The translations under genes were made by a program, and so were the position numbers. Shown here piece by piece: positions 10,207-23,000 of a stretch of 64,000 bases of DNA (within the stretch, counting starts at the first letter, position 1; each line of letters begins with the position of its first letter). Below the pieces are notes generated by a model. It saw nothing but the letters and a program-made list of their open reading frames with translations. It was not told the DNA's origin and did not search any database. The stretch covers positions 85,043,268 through 85,107,267 of the forward strand of contig NC_089981.1 of the NCBI RefSeq assembly GCF_036417845.1, read 5' to 3'. The stretch comes from Apteryx mantelli. Its lineage: Eukaryota; Chordata; Aves; Apterygiformes; Apterygidae.

Positions 10207-13200
10207 GGACAGTCAGAGCAGGGCAGAGGCGCTAGCTGTAGCTCTTCCTTCAAAAACTGTGTGAGAAACCTCCCCAGAGCGGGGAAATGAGGTTCCTCAC
10301 GCTGTTTCTGAATACTTTTGAAGGGTCTGGGACTGTGAGGAAGTTGTTCAACTGGTTGCAGTAGAAAAATCTGCAAAAATTTAAAGAAATCATCTCTCAA
10401 GTGATTGCTTTCTCCACCACTTTTCCCTCTCTCAAGTCATCGGTTTCTCTACCACTTTTCAGAATTGAATAATTCCTGCTTTAAGAATATGTCGGTAGAC
10501 CTCACTACAATAAACAAATCCTTTATAGTATTTATACCCTAAAAAACTTTATTATTAAGCACATACCCCTCAAAATACAGAGAAACAGTGCTGCTTCCTC
10601 TTCACACAAGGAAGCTCTGTGGGTCTGTTGCATGTAAAACTCATTTTCTTCTGCTACAGTTGCTTTTCAAGGAAGTGGCAGGTCTGGACTTACAAGGAAA
10701 ATCTAGTAACTTCTCTACGTGTCCCAACAAGGTTCTTTAATTAGGATGAAAATAAACCTTGGAGTTTCAGACTTCCGTTTATGAATTGCCAAGTTCTGAA
10801 GTAAAGTAGGAGAAAAGGCAAACATCTGGTTGAAAGTGAATGAATTAAAATGCTTTTCAGGCACCAAAGGACTTTTGTGGGCCTGATCTGAACAGCTCTG
10901 GCACACTGGCAGTGCAGTTAAGTTCACTGTTCTCAGGTAGTTTAAACAGAAAGAGCAAACAAATGTCAGTGTAGTAACAGCCCAAATTCAGCTCTCATTT
11001 ACCATGTTGCAGCAGCGTGATAGGAAATGTCTGAGCCTGCGTGTTACAGTGGTGTCCATGTTAGGAAAACAACTCAGCACCAGCAAAAATTGTCATAAAG
11101 GGTGAAAATGGTATAGCTGTTATCATAAAAACATACTGTGTTACTGCAATGAAGTCACAGGTATTACGGAAAAAAGCCTCTCTTGTGAGCTCTCTGACAG
11201 TACTGGAAACATTTTTTGTTCCACTTCCAGTACCTGTTGAACCACATCCAAACTCAGAAGGTCCTAGTTTGGATGTTGATCTTAACAGTTCATTGTCCAT
11301 AGCTAGGACCCATCTGACCAAAGGTAGACAGAGACAGTGCAGGCACCTCTGTCTGAGCTAGTCGCTTGTGATCCCCTTAATGTCCGTGGAGAGGAAAAAG
11401 GCACTTTTGTGGTGGGATTCAGCTCGTCCTAAACTAGATTTCCGAAGCAGGTCAGATGAATTGTGTCTTGGAGGTGCCATCATCCCATTAAATGAGGGAC
11501 TTCAGCGTAACTAGTTCATGTGAGACAGATACCCCGTCTGTCACTGAAGTTAGGCGAAAGGTGTCCTACGACCACTGATATGTTCTCAGTGTGAAAGCCT
11601 ACTCTGTCTCTCATTTGTCTTATTTCTTGTTTGTATTATGGTGACAAGAAAGAAACCAGGAGCTTTTTAAATGGACCTTCTGAACCAGAAGTGGTACCAT
11701 GTTGTTTAATAGCTTTAGGTGCATTTTTATTCCTTAGATTTCTTTCACTGCTTTTTGAAACTTCAGCAGCCGTGAGCACCCTCATGCTGTTGCAAACCAC
11801 TCCCTCCTCTGAAGCTGGGATGGAGCTTGAACACAAGTCTTATTGTCTTTCTAGTTCATTGTTCTCTGTGACCTTGGGGGTTTCTATGGTTAATTCATTT
11901 ATTAAGAAAACAGTACACACTTAGGGAACTGTTCCTATATAGTTCTGTTATCTCTGAAAAGAAAGGGAGCTGTTAATGGCCTTTCTTCTTTTTCTCTTAG
12001 GCATTAAAGGGAAGTATCTGGTCACTGAATCAGCTCTGCAGTTACTCTGCATTATATTTCAACTCAAGGAAACCTTTGTGGAAAACAGACATCTAAACAT
12101 GTCGTGTTCCCTATCATAATAACGGTAACACCACAGCTACACCAAAAATGAGGATGTTGAGCTGTATACAGAATATTGAGCTGTACTTAATCAAGGGAAA
12201 CAAACAGTAGGAGCACGTCAATGTTTAACAAAGAAAGGACCTGAGCTAATATCTCCCCAGCACTGCACTGGCTGCACTAGCTGAGCTATGATTTCTTCAG
12301 AGCCAAGCAATGTGGGCAAAGATGCTGTCATTCAATTAAAGCTTGACTTCTGTCCTCTGCACCTCAAATTAATACAATGTGATAGTAAAGAAGTATAAGC
12401 ATATCTAGAATTTCTGCAGCTAACTGTATTTAGACAGGAAATGCAACGTGTGCCAGCATAGGTGGAAATAGCAGGTGTATCTGAGCTCCTGAAACAGCAA
12501 ATAGAGAATCATATATACCAAATTATATAAGGTTATAATCACAGTAAAAGAGGAATTCAGTAAAAACAAAATGTATGTGTACATATCAAATTTTGTTTGG
12601 TTCCCACTGAGCAAAATGTCTGTTTAAATGGTAGGCTTTGTGCCGCTCAGAAAGGGAATCTTCATGTAAAACGGTCCATCTGGAAAAACTGTGGTTTAGA
12701 AAGAGTGTTGTAACAAGAGAAATCACAAGGGGGTAGTGTTGGACAGCAGTCTAGCCTCTGAAATTCCCACAACAGTGACCCTGTGCCATAAACCGAGTTT
12801 ATTTTACCAGAAGAACGCACAAAAGTCACTGCATCTCTTCTGACAGCAGTCTCTGGGGATATAACATTTGTCTCCATGCGAGACAGGGACTTGTAGTGTC
12901 AAGATCAATACACCAGTGCAATTGCCATCTTCACCTTTGTAGCTACATTGAAATCAAGTGTGAAATGACAATGAGAGAGATTTGGGAGATGCAAAAAAAG
13001 AAAAAAGAAAGCAGAGATCTTTGAAGGATGAGTCAGCCATGACAATATTTATTCCATTTCTGGCTCTTACATTTCTACTACAGGTGAAACTATATGAGGC
13101 CTTGATAACTAAAGCTGGCCTCTCTTACCCGTGCCTGCTCTCTATGGGAGGAGAAAATCATGGCTCAGCAGGAGGAGTAAGAGATGTGGTCAGCAGGCAC

Positions 13201-14474
13201 ATGCAAGAATGCTCTTTCCAATAAGGAACTCTTGAGCCTTGCAGGAAGAGTTTTTTCTGTCTTTCCTACTCTGCCAAGACTCTTGTGCTGTTAGAGGTCT
13301 CTTGCTTCTCCCAGTCTCGTGGGGACACAGCAGCCTTCTCTGGTATTGGAAGAAACCACAAAAGGGACAGAAGGAATCTCCTTGCCTTTATGTTGCACCA
13401 GGGCTTTATGTGTATTTAGAAACCAAGGGAAAATGTATGTAAGAGTGGAGATGTTTATTTAGAGATGATTTCATAGAAGAGCATTGATTCCACTGTGCCT
13501 AGCATCTGGCCTGTGAAGCTAATGAGGAATGATTGATTTAAAATGATGTGCTTCATGGCAAATAGCCAGGGACAGCTCTTCTCTTTCAAACCCTTTATCA
13601 AATAGGGATGGAGAAGGAAGCAGGGAGGGACGCTGCAGACATGATGTACTTGAAAAGTCGGTATGCCACTGTAAAGTTAAAGCAGGTAGCTAAGATCTCA
13701 GCTAGCGTGTGTAGGCCCAACTCCACAGAAAACAATCCCTGGCAAGAAGGGAAAGTGCTGTGAGACTTAGGCACATTTGGCTTTCTCATCTGGCTGGCTG
13801 CTTGTTCCATCATTGTTGGGTGCTCTCAGCATTGCACAAGGAGATATTTTAACTTGAGCAAGTCAATATGTTGATCTTCTTGCATGAACTACTCACCCAC
13901 ACACTCTGGCCCAGCCCACTTTATTGTGTGAAAGGAGCATACTGGCAGGGAATTCAGGCATACTTTCTTGCAATAACACCAGTCAACAGTTTTAAACTCA
14001 GACCACTTGAGTCGGGTTTGTTTTACAACTGTCAAACAAAAGAAAATTTAGTTATAGTATATTTAAAAATCATGTGACTCCGTGTCCTTTTAAGCTTGCT
14101 TACTGAAATCTGTGCATTAGGCACCGTATTTACCATTTACCGTATCAATATAATAACTCTGAGGTTAGGGAAATGAATTTTTAAAATCTCTGAGCTTCCA
14201 CTGGAGCCAATGAGAAATTTCTTATTTACTTCAGCAGGAACAGAGGCAGACAGACACTAGAGTCCTTTGAAAAACCAAGTAATAATCTACCTAAACTGTT
14301 TAAAGTATGATTTAACATATTTAAAGTCATTAAAGTATGGTAATCTTTTTAGGAGGTCCTCTGCTGGTTGCTGTTTTTCTTTCGCTGATAGACTCTCTAT
14401 GGTAAGATATATTAAGGGGAATAAATACCTTTGAAAACTGTGGCGGATGAAGGAGATAATGGAATCTTATTAAA
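10207..14474. other. Intergenic, no gene seen
   Basis: AT-rich DNA flanking the NAA30 island. All open frames are short (under 100 residues), with no recognisable domains. No repeat family confidently recognised. Confidence 0.6.
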
Positions 14475-15125
14475 GAGAGGGAGGACAGAAGGAGGAGCTA
14501 GGGAATTATAGACACATCAGCTTATATTCAATTTCCTGAAAAATACTGGAACAAATAATCAAACATTTTGTAAGCATTTAAGAAAAAACAAGGAGATTAG
14601 TGACAGTCAATATGGATTTGTCAAGAACAAATCATGTCAAACCGATCTCATTTCCTTCCGTGACAGGGTAGCAGGCTCTGAGGCAGAGGAGAAACAGTAC
14701 AAATCATAAGTCTTGACAGTAGTAAGACTTTTGACAGGATATTCTCATGAGCAGGCCAAGGGAACATGGTATATATGATATTATAAAAGGGTGAGTGTAG
14801 AGCATTTCAGAGAATAATTCTCCATGGTTCACTGTTAAAGCGTAAAACATATTGTGTGAGAGCCTGTGTATTATTCAATATTTTTGGTGGATGAGAAAAG
14901 ATACTTGTTACTTTTGGAGACAAAGCCATACAAGGATGGACTGCGAAGACATCAGAGGACAGGGACAGAATTCCAAAGGATCCTGATGAACTGGAATGCA
15001 ATCTGAAAAGGGGAGGACACTATTCAATAAGGACAAGTGTAAGGTGATATGCTTAGAAAGGAGCAAACAACTACACAGAGACAGGCTGGAGAACAAGTGT
15101 GTGGATTGGAGTTCTGTGGAAAAAG
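14475..15125 (+). mobile_element. Degraded CR1/L3-type LINE fragment A
   Basis: Remnant of a CR1-clade reverse transcriptase in sense orientation. At about 14501 the translation reads GNYRHISLYSIS-stop-KILEQIIK, matching the conserved GNYRPISL...GKILEQII block. At 14712-14735 it reads LDSSKTFD, the LDFSKAFD motif A. Near 15028 it reads LFNKDKCKVICLERSKQ, matching the CR1 FNxDKCKVLHLG region. Stops and frameshifts interrupt it, and the section with the catalytic YADD box is deleted between the last two blocks. Clearly dead. Confidence 0.8.
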
Positions 15126-18100
15126 ACAGTACAAAAAGGAGCTCTTCTCCTGAAAGCCCTTAACACCAAAAAATGCATAGCTGGTCCTGCCTTGTGACAG
15201 GAATAGAGTAGAGAAGATTCTTCAGGTATCTTCCTATCTTAGTCTTATTCAGATTGCAGCAATGTAATAGTCTTCCATTGTCAAAAGTGGATTTTACATC
15301 ACAACATATGTGTGAAACAGGAAGCTAACACCATATCACTCATTTTATTAACTCTACTGGCAGGGCACTGAGAACAGAAGTAGCAAAGTATTTTGTGACT
15401 GCTAATTTAATTATATTAAAGATTACATTACACTGAGTATTAAACAAGTGTTTAAGTGTAAAGGGGCATATGAAACTGATGCTTCAGTTCTCTCATATGA
15501 CACTACATTGTCAAATTTCCCCTTTAACAGGACTCCCCCAGGGAGCAGAGAGGTAGAGTAGCTGGCCTGAAAAGTGGAACTCCTGCATGCTCTACACCAC
15601 GCTGAGGCAGTCCTGATCTTGTCACTCTCTCTCTCTGTCTTAGTCATGGTGTAGATATTTAAGATAACTAGAAACAGAAACTCCAAAATGCTGCAGGCAT
15701 TAGGCAACTTAAAACATCATCCTTCTTAAAATTTATTACTGTGCATGCGTAAACCCATTTTTATTCACTTAAGACCAGTACATCCAGTACTTGAATATGA
15801 CTTGGGACTGTTCATGACCTTAAGCTTAGATGTGGGTTTAAGTATATCGCAGACTGGGATCTCATAACTTTGCCTTGATTTTTCTTCCATTCACACTGAA
15901 TCAGATCCTGATGCCACTGAACAATAACTCAACTCTGACTTTCCTGGGGCAAGAATTCAACTCATACTGCCTATTCCGTATTGAGGCTTAGTTGACTCAT
16001 GCAGGGCCAGAGATATGTAGTGGTAGTTTGCTTTTAGTGAGGAAATATAAGTTTCCAGATTCCTTTCAGAGGCAGAAGAGTCTTGCCTGCAGTACTCAGA
16101 ATAGTTCAAGGGAATTTTTTTAATGCTTTCAAAAATATCCTCCAAATGAGCCCTGACAGTATATTCTGCACTACCTGTTACTGATACTCAGGAAATCAGG
16201 AGTAGCTGGAAAAGAGTGGTTGAAGTAAAGGTTGCCTGGGAATCTCACCTTTGTACTTGTTTGGATGGTCAGCAGAACCAAAGTTCAGATTTAGCTGAAT
16301 TATCTATCTTCCTTCACTGTATATTTTCTCTCAAAGGAAAATAACAGGAACCTTGATACTCTGAGCATTTTTATTTTCTGTTCTTTCACTGATGCCCTTT
16401 GATGACCCTGGACAAAGCCGTGACAACTAAGGGCTTGATCTAAAACCCATGCAATGGAAAAAAGCTACTGGTACTACAGCCTTTGGAGTGGACAATAGTT
16501 CAGTAAATCTACACAGTGTTTAATGGCAAAGCTGTCAACATGACAATGCACTTGTACAGCAGAAACCTGTTTCTCCACTACGTGACTCCACTACGCTCCT
16601 TTTAATCTCTTTCCTGCTCTTACTACTCCCCTCCTTTAAAATGGAAAAGTACCACCTACATTCTTCAAGGCATTTCGAACATATATTCCAAGCTGCCTAA
16701 GCACTGAATGAGCATTGCTGGCCAGTCCAAGGCTATGGGTATTTCGGGGCAGATCCCGAAAATGTGACTGTGACACATAACAGAACACAGCCCATTTTGG
16801 CCAGTGCTAATAGTCTGTCTAGCCCTGTGTTTGCACAGGAAACATCCACCTACTGCTCTCACTACAGTATTCATTGTGTCATGTAATTCAGCAGAAGACC
16901 AAGAAGCCAAAAATCTGATCGGAGAGATATTTAACTAAAAAGCTTCCCTCCTTCAGGACTGAGATATTTTTTGTTGATCTTTGAGGCTCTGTTTTGTGCA
17001 TGCTCAGAGTATCTGTCTAGCACAATTAGCACAACGCTTCTCCCCAAATGTCAGACCTACTAAACACGTGCACCATGAGGGCAAAGGGCAGGGTGAAAAG
17101 CAGTGAAGCTGAGTTTCGTGTGTTGCATGGGCCCAGCAAGCAAGGAGGTGAGCCCGAGGGTATGGCTGGATGGATAGCAGCTGTTGGTGAGAGATCACAC
17201 TCAGTATGTAAACTGTACAGGATTGTCAGGATCCTTCATCAAGAACAGGGTTTCCAGAAGTCCTATACAAACATCTGTCCCTCAAAATCCAAGTGGTCAA
17301 TATTTCTGCATGGAAAAAGAAGAATGTGCCTTTGAAAAAATGGTTAGATGACAGCCTTATTTGAGAGGTAAAGATGCCCTAAATCACTCTTACCTTAAAA
17401 TTCTTCTGTAATCACATCTGGGAATACATATTTGATCTAATTTGGTCCATTTATATCATTTTCATATTTTCAGCTAATGGCTGTTCAGCTCTGTGGGTGT
17501 ACATTATCACAGAATTATCTCTTTCTGTCTTGTGTAACAGGAAGGCATCACAGAGCAGACAGCAGAACAAAGGGTGATATATCCTTAATATAACCTGCCT
17601 ACTGTGAAGTCCGTTGTCAAAGTGAAGGTCTTGTTAGATCCATTGGGAGAGCATCGTGGAGAGCTCTGTGGTCAACAGCATGGACGCAGGACTGAGTGGA
17701 AGGAGCCTTCAGCAGATCTCAGGCTCACATCCCAGAAGCTGCAGTGAGACATCTTCCTCCCTCTGCCAAGCCACCTTGGAAAGGTGAGGATTATGGAAAT
17801 TTAGAATGGCCCTTTCCTCCAAAGGCTGGAAAGCAGGACCTCTTGCAAACAACACCTTATCGGGGTTTAGCCTTGAGGATATGCTGAAGACAACAAACAA
17901 CTGTGAGTTGTTCAACCACAGGGTTTGCAGGGGCTAGCCTCGTTAGACTTCACTGCATGTTAAGTCTAAGTGCCAAAACTCAGATACAACACGAGATATG
18001 TTTTACCTGTGCATATGTCATAACCCCACTTACACTACAAGATAGCAGGCAGTCTGGGTTAAGCCAAGTATTAAATATTATTTGGCACAGAGACAGAGAC

Positions 18101-18954
18101 ACTCAATTTTGATTTGAAGTGAGATCAGGGATTGTAATTTCCTGAGTCATGTCTGAGTGTCTGCATCTGAACTGGCTGGTGGCTTCGGCACTCTGGGGGA
18201 GCACTGGATGCCATAGGCACTGGCCACAGTTATGGAGGAGTTCCCAAATCCTGTGTCTCCTGGCTCACAACCCATCTGAACTCACCCCCAGTCACTGTGC
18301 TGAAGGATCCTTGATTATTGCCTAATTTGAGCCTAGGGAATCAGTCATAATGAGTAGGTGATTGAATGAGTCATGCCTTGCTCTCTCTTCCCCAGCACAG
18401 CAACTCACCCACATTTGTTCGTTACTCAGGCTTGTTTGCCAAATAATTTATGCACATAATTTCTGGTCTGTAATTCATTCATATGCAGCCGGGGTGAGTA
18501 TTTAGCAATTGAAATGAGAAAGTCAAGATGTTTTGTTTGGGCTCACAAGTTTTTGTTTCTTGATTAAACTCTCAAAATCATGTTGTGGGGGTGAATACTT
18601 GTGTCAATGAATTCAAAATGTAATTTCTTCATTTATCCTCTAATACACACATACATTCATGATGTCTTCAGTTGCCAGTAAACATATTGATTACAACGTC
18701 TGTGAAAAGTGAACACAAAAGGGACCTAAATTAAACTGATTATTTAAAACAATAAAACATATGAAAAACAAACCTGTTATATGATAATTCTGCATGAAAG
18801 AAAAAAGACCACACTGAAATCTGTCCAAAAAACGAAGTGATAAAATGAGTACTGGATGTTTTCCAGCATCCTCTGAAACATGCAGGATAGAAAATGTCGA
18901 GCTTCCTGAATTTTAATATTATGAAGAGAAAATAAGCTTCAGAAGTGTAACAAA
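15126..18954. other. Intergenic, no gene seen
   Basis: Between the two CR1 relics. A short CT microsatellite lies near 15628. A phrase near 15890-15960 and another near 16430-16470 (gggcttgatctaaaaccc) look like further remnants of old sauropsid foldback repeats, too diverged to delimit. No coding exon supported. Confidence 0.5.
16776..16845 (-). mobile_element. Possible CR1/SINE 3'-end relic, reverse orientation
   Basis: The stretch 'cataacagaacacagcccattttggccagtgctaatagt' followed by 'ctgtctagccctgtgtt' resembles the reverse complement of an old CR1/SINE 3' end (form 'actgggctagatggacctttggtctgaccc...'). Moderately convincing only. Confidence 0.4.
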
Positions 18955-20065
18955 AAATAGTATAAACACAGTGACACTTATCAGAGGAATGGAAAGTGGT
19001 AAATGTGACACCAGTTTTTTCACATTGCTATGTCATGGTGTAAATCCGTGACTCACTCCATCTTGAGTAGCTTGGTTCTAGTCCCTCTATACCCTTTTTA
19101 CAGGAGAGGTTTAGCAAAAGGCCATACATAAAGTGGAACTGTGAGTGACAACAGTTTATGTGGGTTCAAGAGGCCAGACAGAAACATCCACTGAGGGCTA
19201 CTAAAAACCTGCCAACATCTCTGCCTCAGGAAGTTCCTGAGAGGCAAATTGGAAAAGACTGAGATAGCATCAGTGGAAATACCGCTTTATGCTCATCCTG
19301 CTCTTACACTCTTCCTAGGCATTCACTTTGGCCAGTGCTGGAGACATAAACCAAGCGTTGCTTGAATCAGTCTGATTCAGTGTGGTTATTCTTATGTTAA
19401 GTGTTGTAAGGGATACCCTGGAAACCACAGACCAGCAGGTCCTGTTTCCATAGCCGGCAAATTAGCAAGATATATAATCTAATTTATATACCAAGATACT
19501 TGGAAGTACCGAGAGTGGGGAAGGCCTGTCACTACAGAAAGCTTTTTGCAGGTTTCTCACAATAAATTCTTTAAGAGATGACACTGTCATAGGGTAAGAG
19601 GGAAGCTCCTTGCCAGAATTACTAAATGTTTAAAAGAGAGGAAACAAAATATATTAAAAAAAGATCATTTTTCACCATGGAGAGGTTATCAGCAGGATCT
19701 CCATGAATATTCAGTCAAGCTGTTCAAAATATATGGAAATGATCAGAAAAGGAGAGGACAGTGAGGGGCCACTGTTTGCTGATAGTACACAATTGTTTAG
19801 GATAGTCACATCTAAAGATTTGTGTTAAGGGGTCTGAACAGATCCCAATACTTGTATGATAAAACTGTATGATAAAACGCCAGGGAAATTCTATCTTGAT
19901 CAGTACCAAAAAATAAACACAGAAAAAAGTAATTAACTACGCATATGTAATGGTTGACTCTAAGTTGGTTATTACCTGTTTAGGAAAGAAACTTGGAGGC
20001 AGTAGAGCTAGTCCTGTGAAAATAAGAATTCAATGCCCAACAGAACTCAATAAGATAAATAATAC
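18955..20065 (+). mobile_element. Degraded CR1/L3-type LINE fragment B
   Basis: Sense-oriented LINE relic. At 18981-19022 it reads SEEWKVVNVTPVF (family PEEWKxAxVxPIFKKG). Further on, 'gggtaagagggaagctcctt' and 'taaaagagaggaaacaaa' (LKERKQ) follow the family's order. At 19775-19798 it reads FADSTQLF in place of the catalytic FADDTKLF box. After this come 'gttgactctaagttggttattacc' and 'aggaaagaaacttggag', matching the downstream CR1/L3 segment. Interrupted by an unrelated 3'-end fragment at 19.2-19.4 kb. Not functional. Confidence 0.8.
19225..19398 (+). mobile_element. CR1/SINE 3'-end fragment inside LINE relic B
   Basis: Ends with 'cagtctgattcagtgtggttattcttatgtt', close to the ancient repeat 3' end 'ggtctgacccagtatggctattcttatgtt'. 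The upstream 'gccagtgctggagacataaa' fits the same consensus (ccactgtcagagacaggata). It sits between parts of the reverse transcriptase of fragment B, so it probably inserted later, or the element is rearranged. Confidence 0.6.
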
Positions 20066-23000
20066 ACTAGCCAGAGACAGAGAAGATGGAAATCTGTGTC
20101 CTAACGTAACCCACCAGATTTTTTAAAAGAACATCAAACTAATAGGCATTTAGCACCTACCCAGTTATTCATTAATCTCATTTATCTTCCAGCTGTTATT
20201 GTTGAATTTAACTGTTGTTATATTCCAGTGCTGTTAACTCCACTGCCTCATCTGTAAGGTATAATTCAAGACATGTGAAAGTGATATATCCGTATTTGTA
20301 TGGAAGGATTTTTTCACCAAGGTTACTTTATTGGCCACAATATTTGAGTCTTATACAAGAGGGATGAGAGAAAGAAAAAGTCTCCAAATCTATCCCTTGC
20401 TGGGAGAGGCAGATCTGAGCCAGGAAGGCTGGTCAGAATACGTTCCCCAAGTTTTCTGTGCACCAAAGTATGGGGAGAAAACATTTATGTGCGGGCACAG
20501 AAGGGACCAATAACCCAATCCCCCCCACAAAGGGCCCAGGGAAACAACACTGCTGAACTAATACAACAAAAATTGTTTTAAATTAGCTTATTTCAGAAGC
20601 CAAGAGTGTGGAAGGATTCTGGCCACCCATCTACAGGAAAACGTTCCCTCAAATTTCCAGTGCTGGGACAGGGCTCCAGGAAGATTGCCACATCTAGGTC
20701 ACCTCCGCTTCCTCCGTGGTGACATGGAGGGTGGATCTTGTCCACCTTTGAAGACAAGGTGACTCCTACACCCCCATCTGCTCCCTTTTTGGGAGGATGT
20801 TACAGGGCCATTTGGGAACCACCTAGTGCCAAGCTGGTAGCCATGGACAAGGAACTGGTGGGGATCAAGGTAGAAACTTTAATTTTGTGATTGCAAAGTT
20901 GGAGGCAGAATAATTTCTCCCTCAGCAGCTCACAGTGCAGAGACCAGAAGAGTTGCTGACCCTAACTTTTTTCCTCGTATTTATTCTTCACATATATGTT
21001 AAGAACAATGTGCAAACATATATGTAGTATGCCTATGTGTATAATTACAGGAATATGAAACTGCATGAAAAAGTATTTAGGGTTTTTCTTAAGCCCATAT
21101 ATACTAAAGAGCAAAGCAATTATTTAGAGTTGAATATTGGCAAAACAAACCAGTGCCAAATGTTAATAATAAACAGATAGTATCTGTAGGACTTAAAGAC
21201 CTCATACTGATATCACTCATGTTTATTTGCAAGTACCTGTTGCTAGGGCTGAGGTGGTATCATTCCAGGCTTTTCCTTGTTTTTAAAGTTGTGTCTCGCC
21301 TTCAATAATATGTTCTGAAAGAAAATGTACTGAGAAAGCAAATCATGGACTGCTTACAAGTAAATCATAATATTAACTCAGGTACTAAGTTAAAGGTGAG
21401 AATGTAATAGAAAACTCACAGATTAAAATTTGCAAACTCACCAAATCAATGATGATAAATTCCTGAGCTAATGGCAAAATCCTGGAGAAATAAAATGGAA
21501 AAATAATGATAAAGCTGTGCACATCCTTTCTACCTGACTGAAAGCAGCACAGAATAGTTTTGTCTTACAGTGACAGCAGTAGGAGAAAGATAGGTGGAGA
21601 GCCAGGAAACCATCATTGCGGCATGTGAGTGTTAGCAGCAAGGATGAAATATCCAGGTAGCTTCCAAAAGGTTGTCTGCTTGAATGCTTTCATAGTGTGT
21701 ATGTTACATTCAATCCTCCCACCTGCATGAATAAGAAAAAGTGATGTCAAGACAAATGAACAGACAGGCGAGGACACCAGTTCCACTTTTATTTTGGAAG
21801 AAGTTAGACAGTGGACCAGGAAGAACCACGGCCCTCAAATGAGCAATATGTCATTTTGCTCTTGGTAGGTTGTGAGAACATCTTGAACCGAATGTTTATC
21901 TTGGCTCTCTCATTTTGCCTGGATCCCATGCAGAGAAAAGGCTGCATCCAAGTAGGCTGATGCAGATGGCAACTGCCAGCAGAGTTTGGTCTTCATTCGC
22001 AAATGCAAAATGACAGGGAGATACTGCCAACCTGAATCCATCTTTCCCATCACCTTTGCTTTGAGAGAGCTCGGCTTTGCACCAAGCCCAAGGCTTGACA
22101 GCTTGACTGGATTCCTACAATGGCTCCCAGACAGGCTGCTCTATCCAAATACCCATGGACATGGGAGTGCTCAGCTCCAAATCAGACCTAAAATCCTCAG
22201 TGTGAGCCCAGCGGGTGGAGCTGGCTGCTATGAAAACTCTCAGCCCTATGCAGGTGAGCAATCACTTTTAGCAGTCTGGTACATATATCACCATGATTTT
22301 AAAGGCATGGAGCTTTACACCAGAGCCCATCTTTTCTCTGCAAGCAAAAACCTCTTGCCTTTCTGTTGGGCCTTGCAGCTGGTGTTGGCTGCAGAAGGCT
22401 ATCCATCTGTGCAGATGGCGAAGCCATACAGCATTGAATCACCACTCCACCACCTACTTCTGGCAATTACCAGCATGGGCTGATTTAGAGCACCTTGGCA
22501 AAATAGGCGGCTTGCAGTAAAGGATCTGAGATGATGCTCAAATGATCTGAGATCAAGCCAAACTCAGCAGTCATTCCCAGCTATGTGAGCGATATACTTC
22601 CATGACCAGTCCTACATGGAGAGCAGGTTTCGAACAGCAGGACTAAATTTCCAAATCAATTTGTTACATTGGCTCCCCCTAAAAGAATCCCCCAGGTTAC
22701 CGCTTACCCCAAAGTATAATGAGAAACACATACCAGATTGAGCTATTGGGGGTGAGATTTGCTGACCAAACGCAATGGCCACAAGCATAGGTGTCTATAG
22801 CTGGGCTAGGTACCCTTGGGTCCCTTTACATGGGGAGAAACAAACATTTTAATGATGCAGTCTATGGTCATCCTGCAGCCATCGGCTGAAACAGTTCAGA
22901 TGCCCTAGAAATGTCTATTTTTTTTCAGTGCTTAAAAGGACCTGGATAACCAGCTCAGATGAAGTTAGCAATTAGGAGACCCCTTAAAGATTGGTGAGAA

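Noticed and set aside
21986-22483. 165-codon plus-strand open frame
   Set aside because: No recognisable domain or splice context, and a second frame overlaps it. Consistent with chance in moderately GC-rich DNA.
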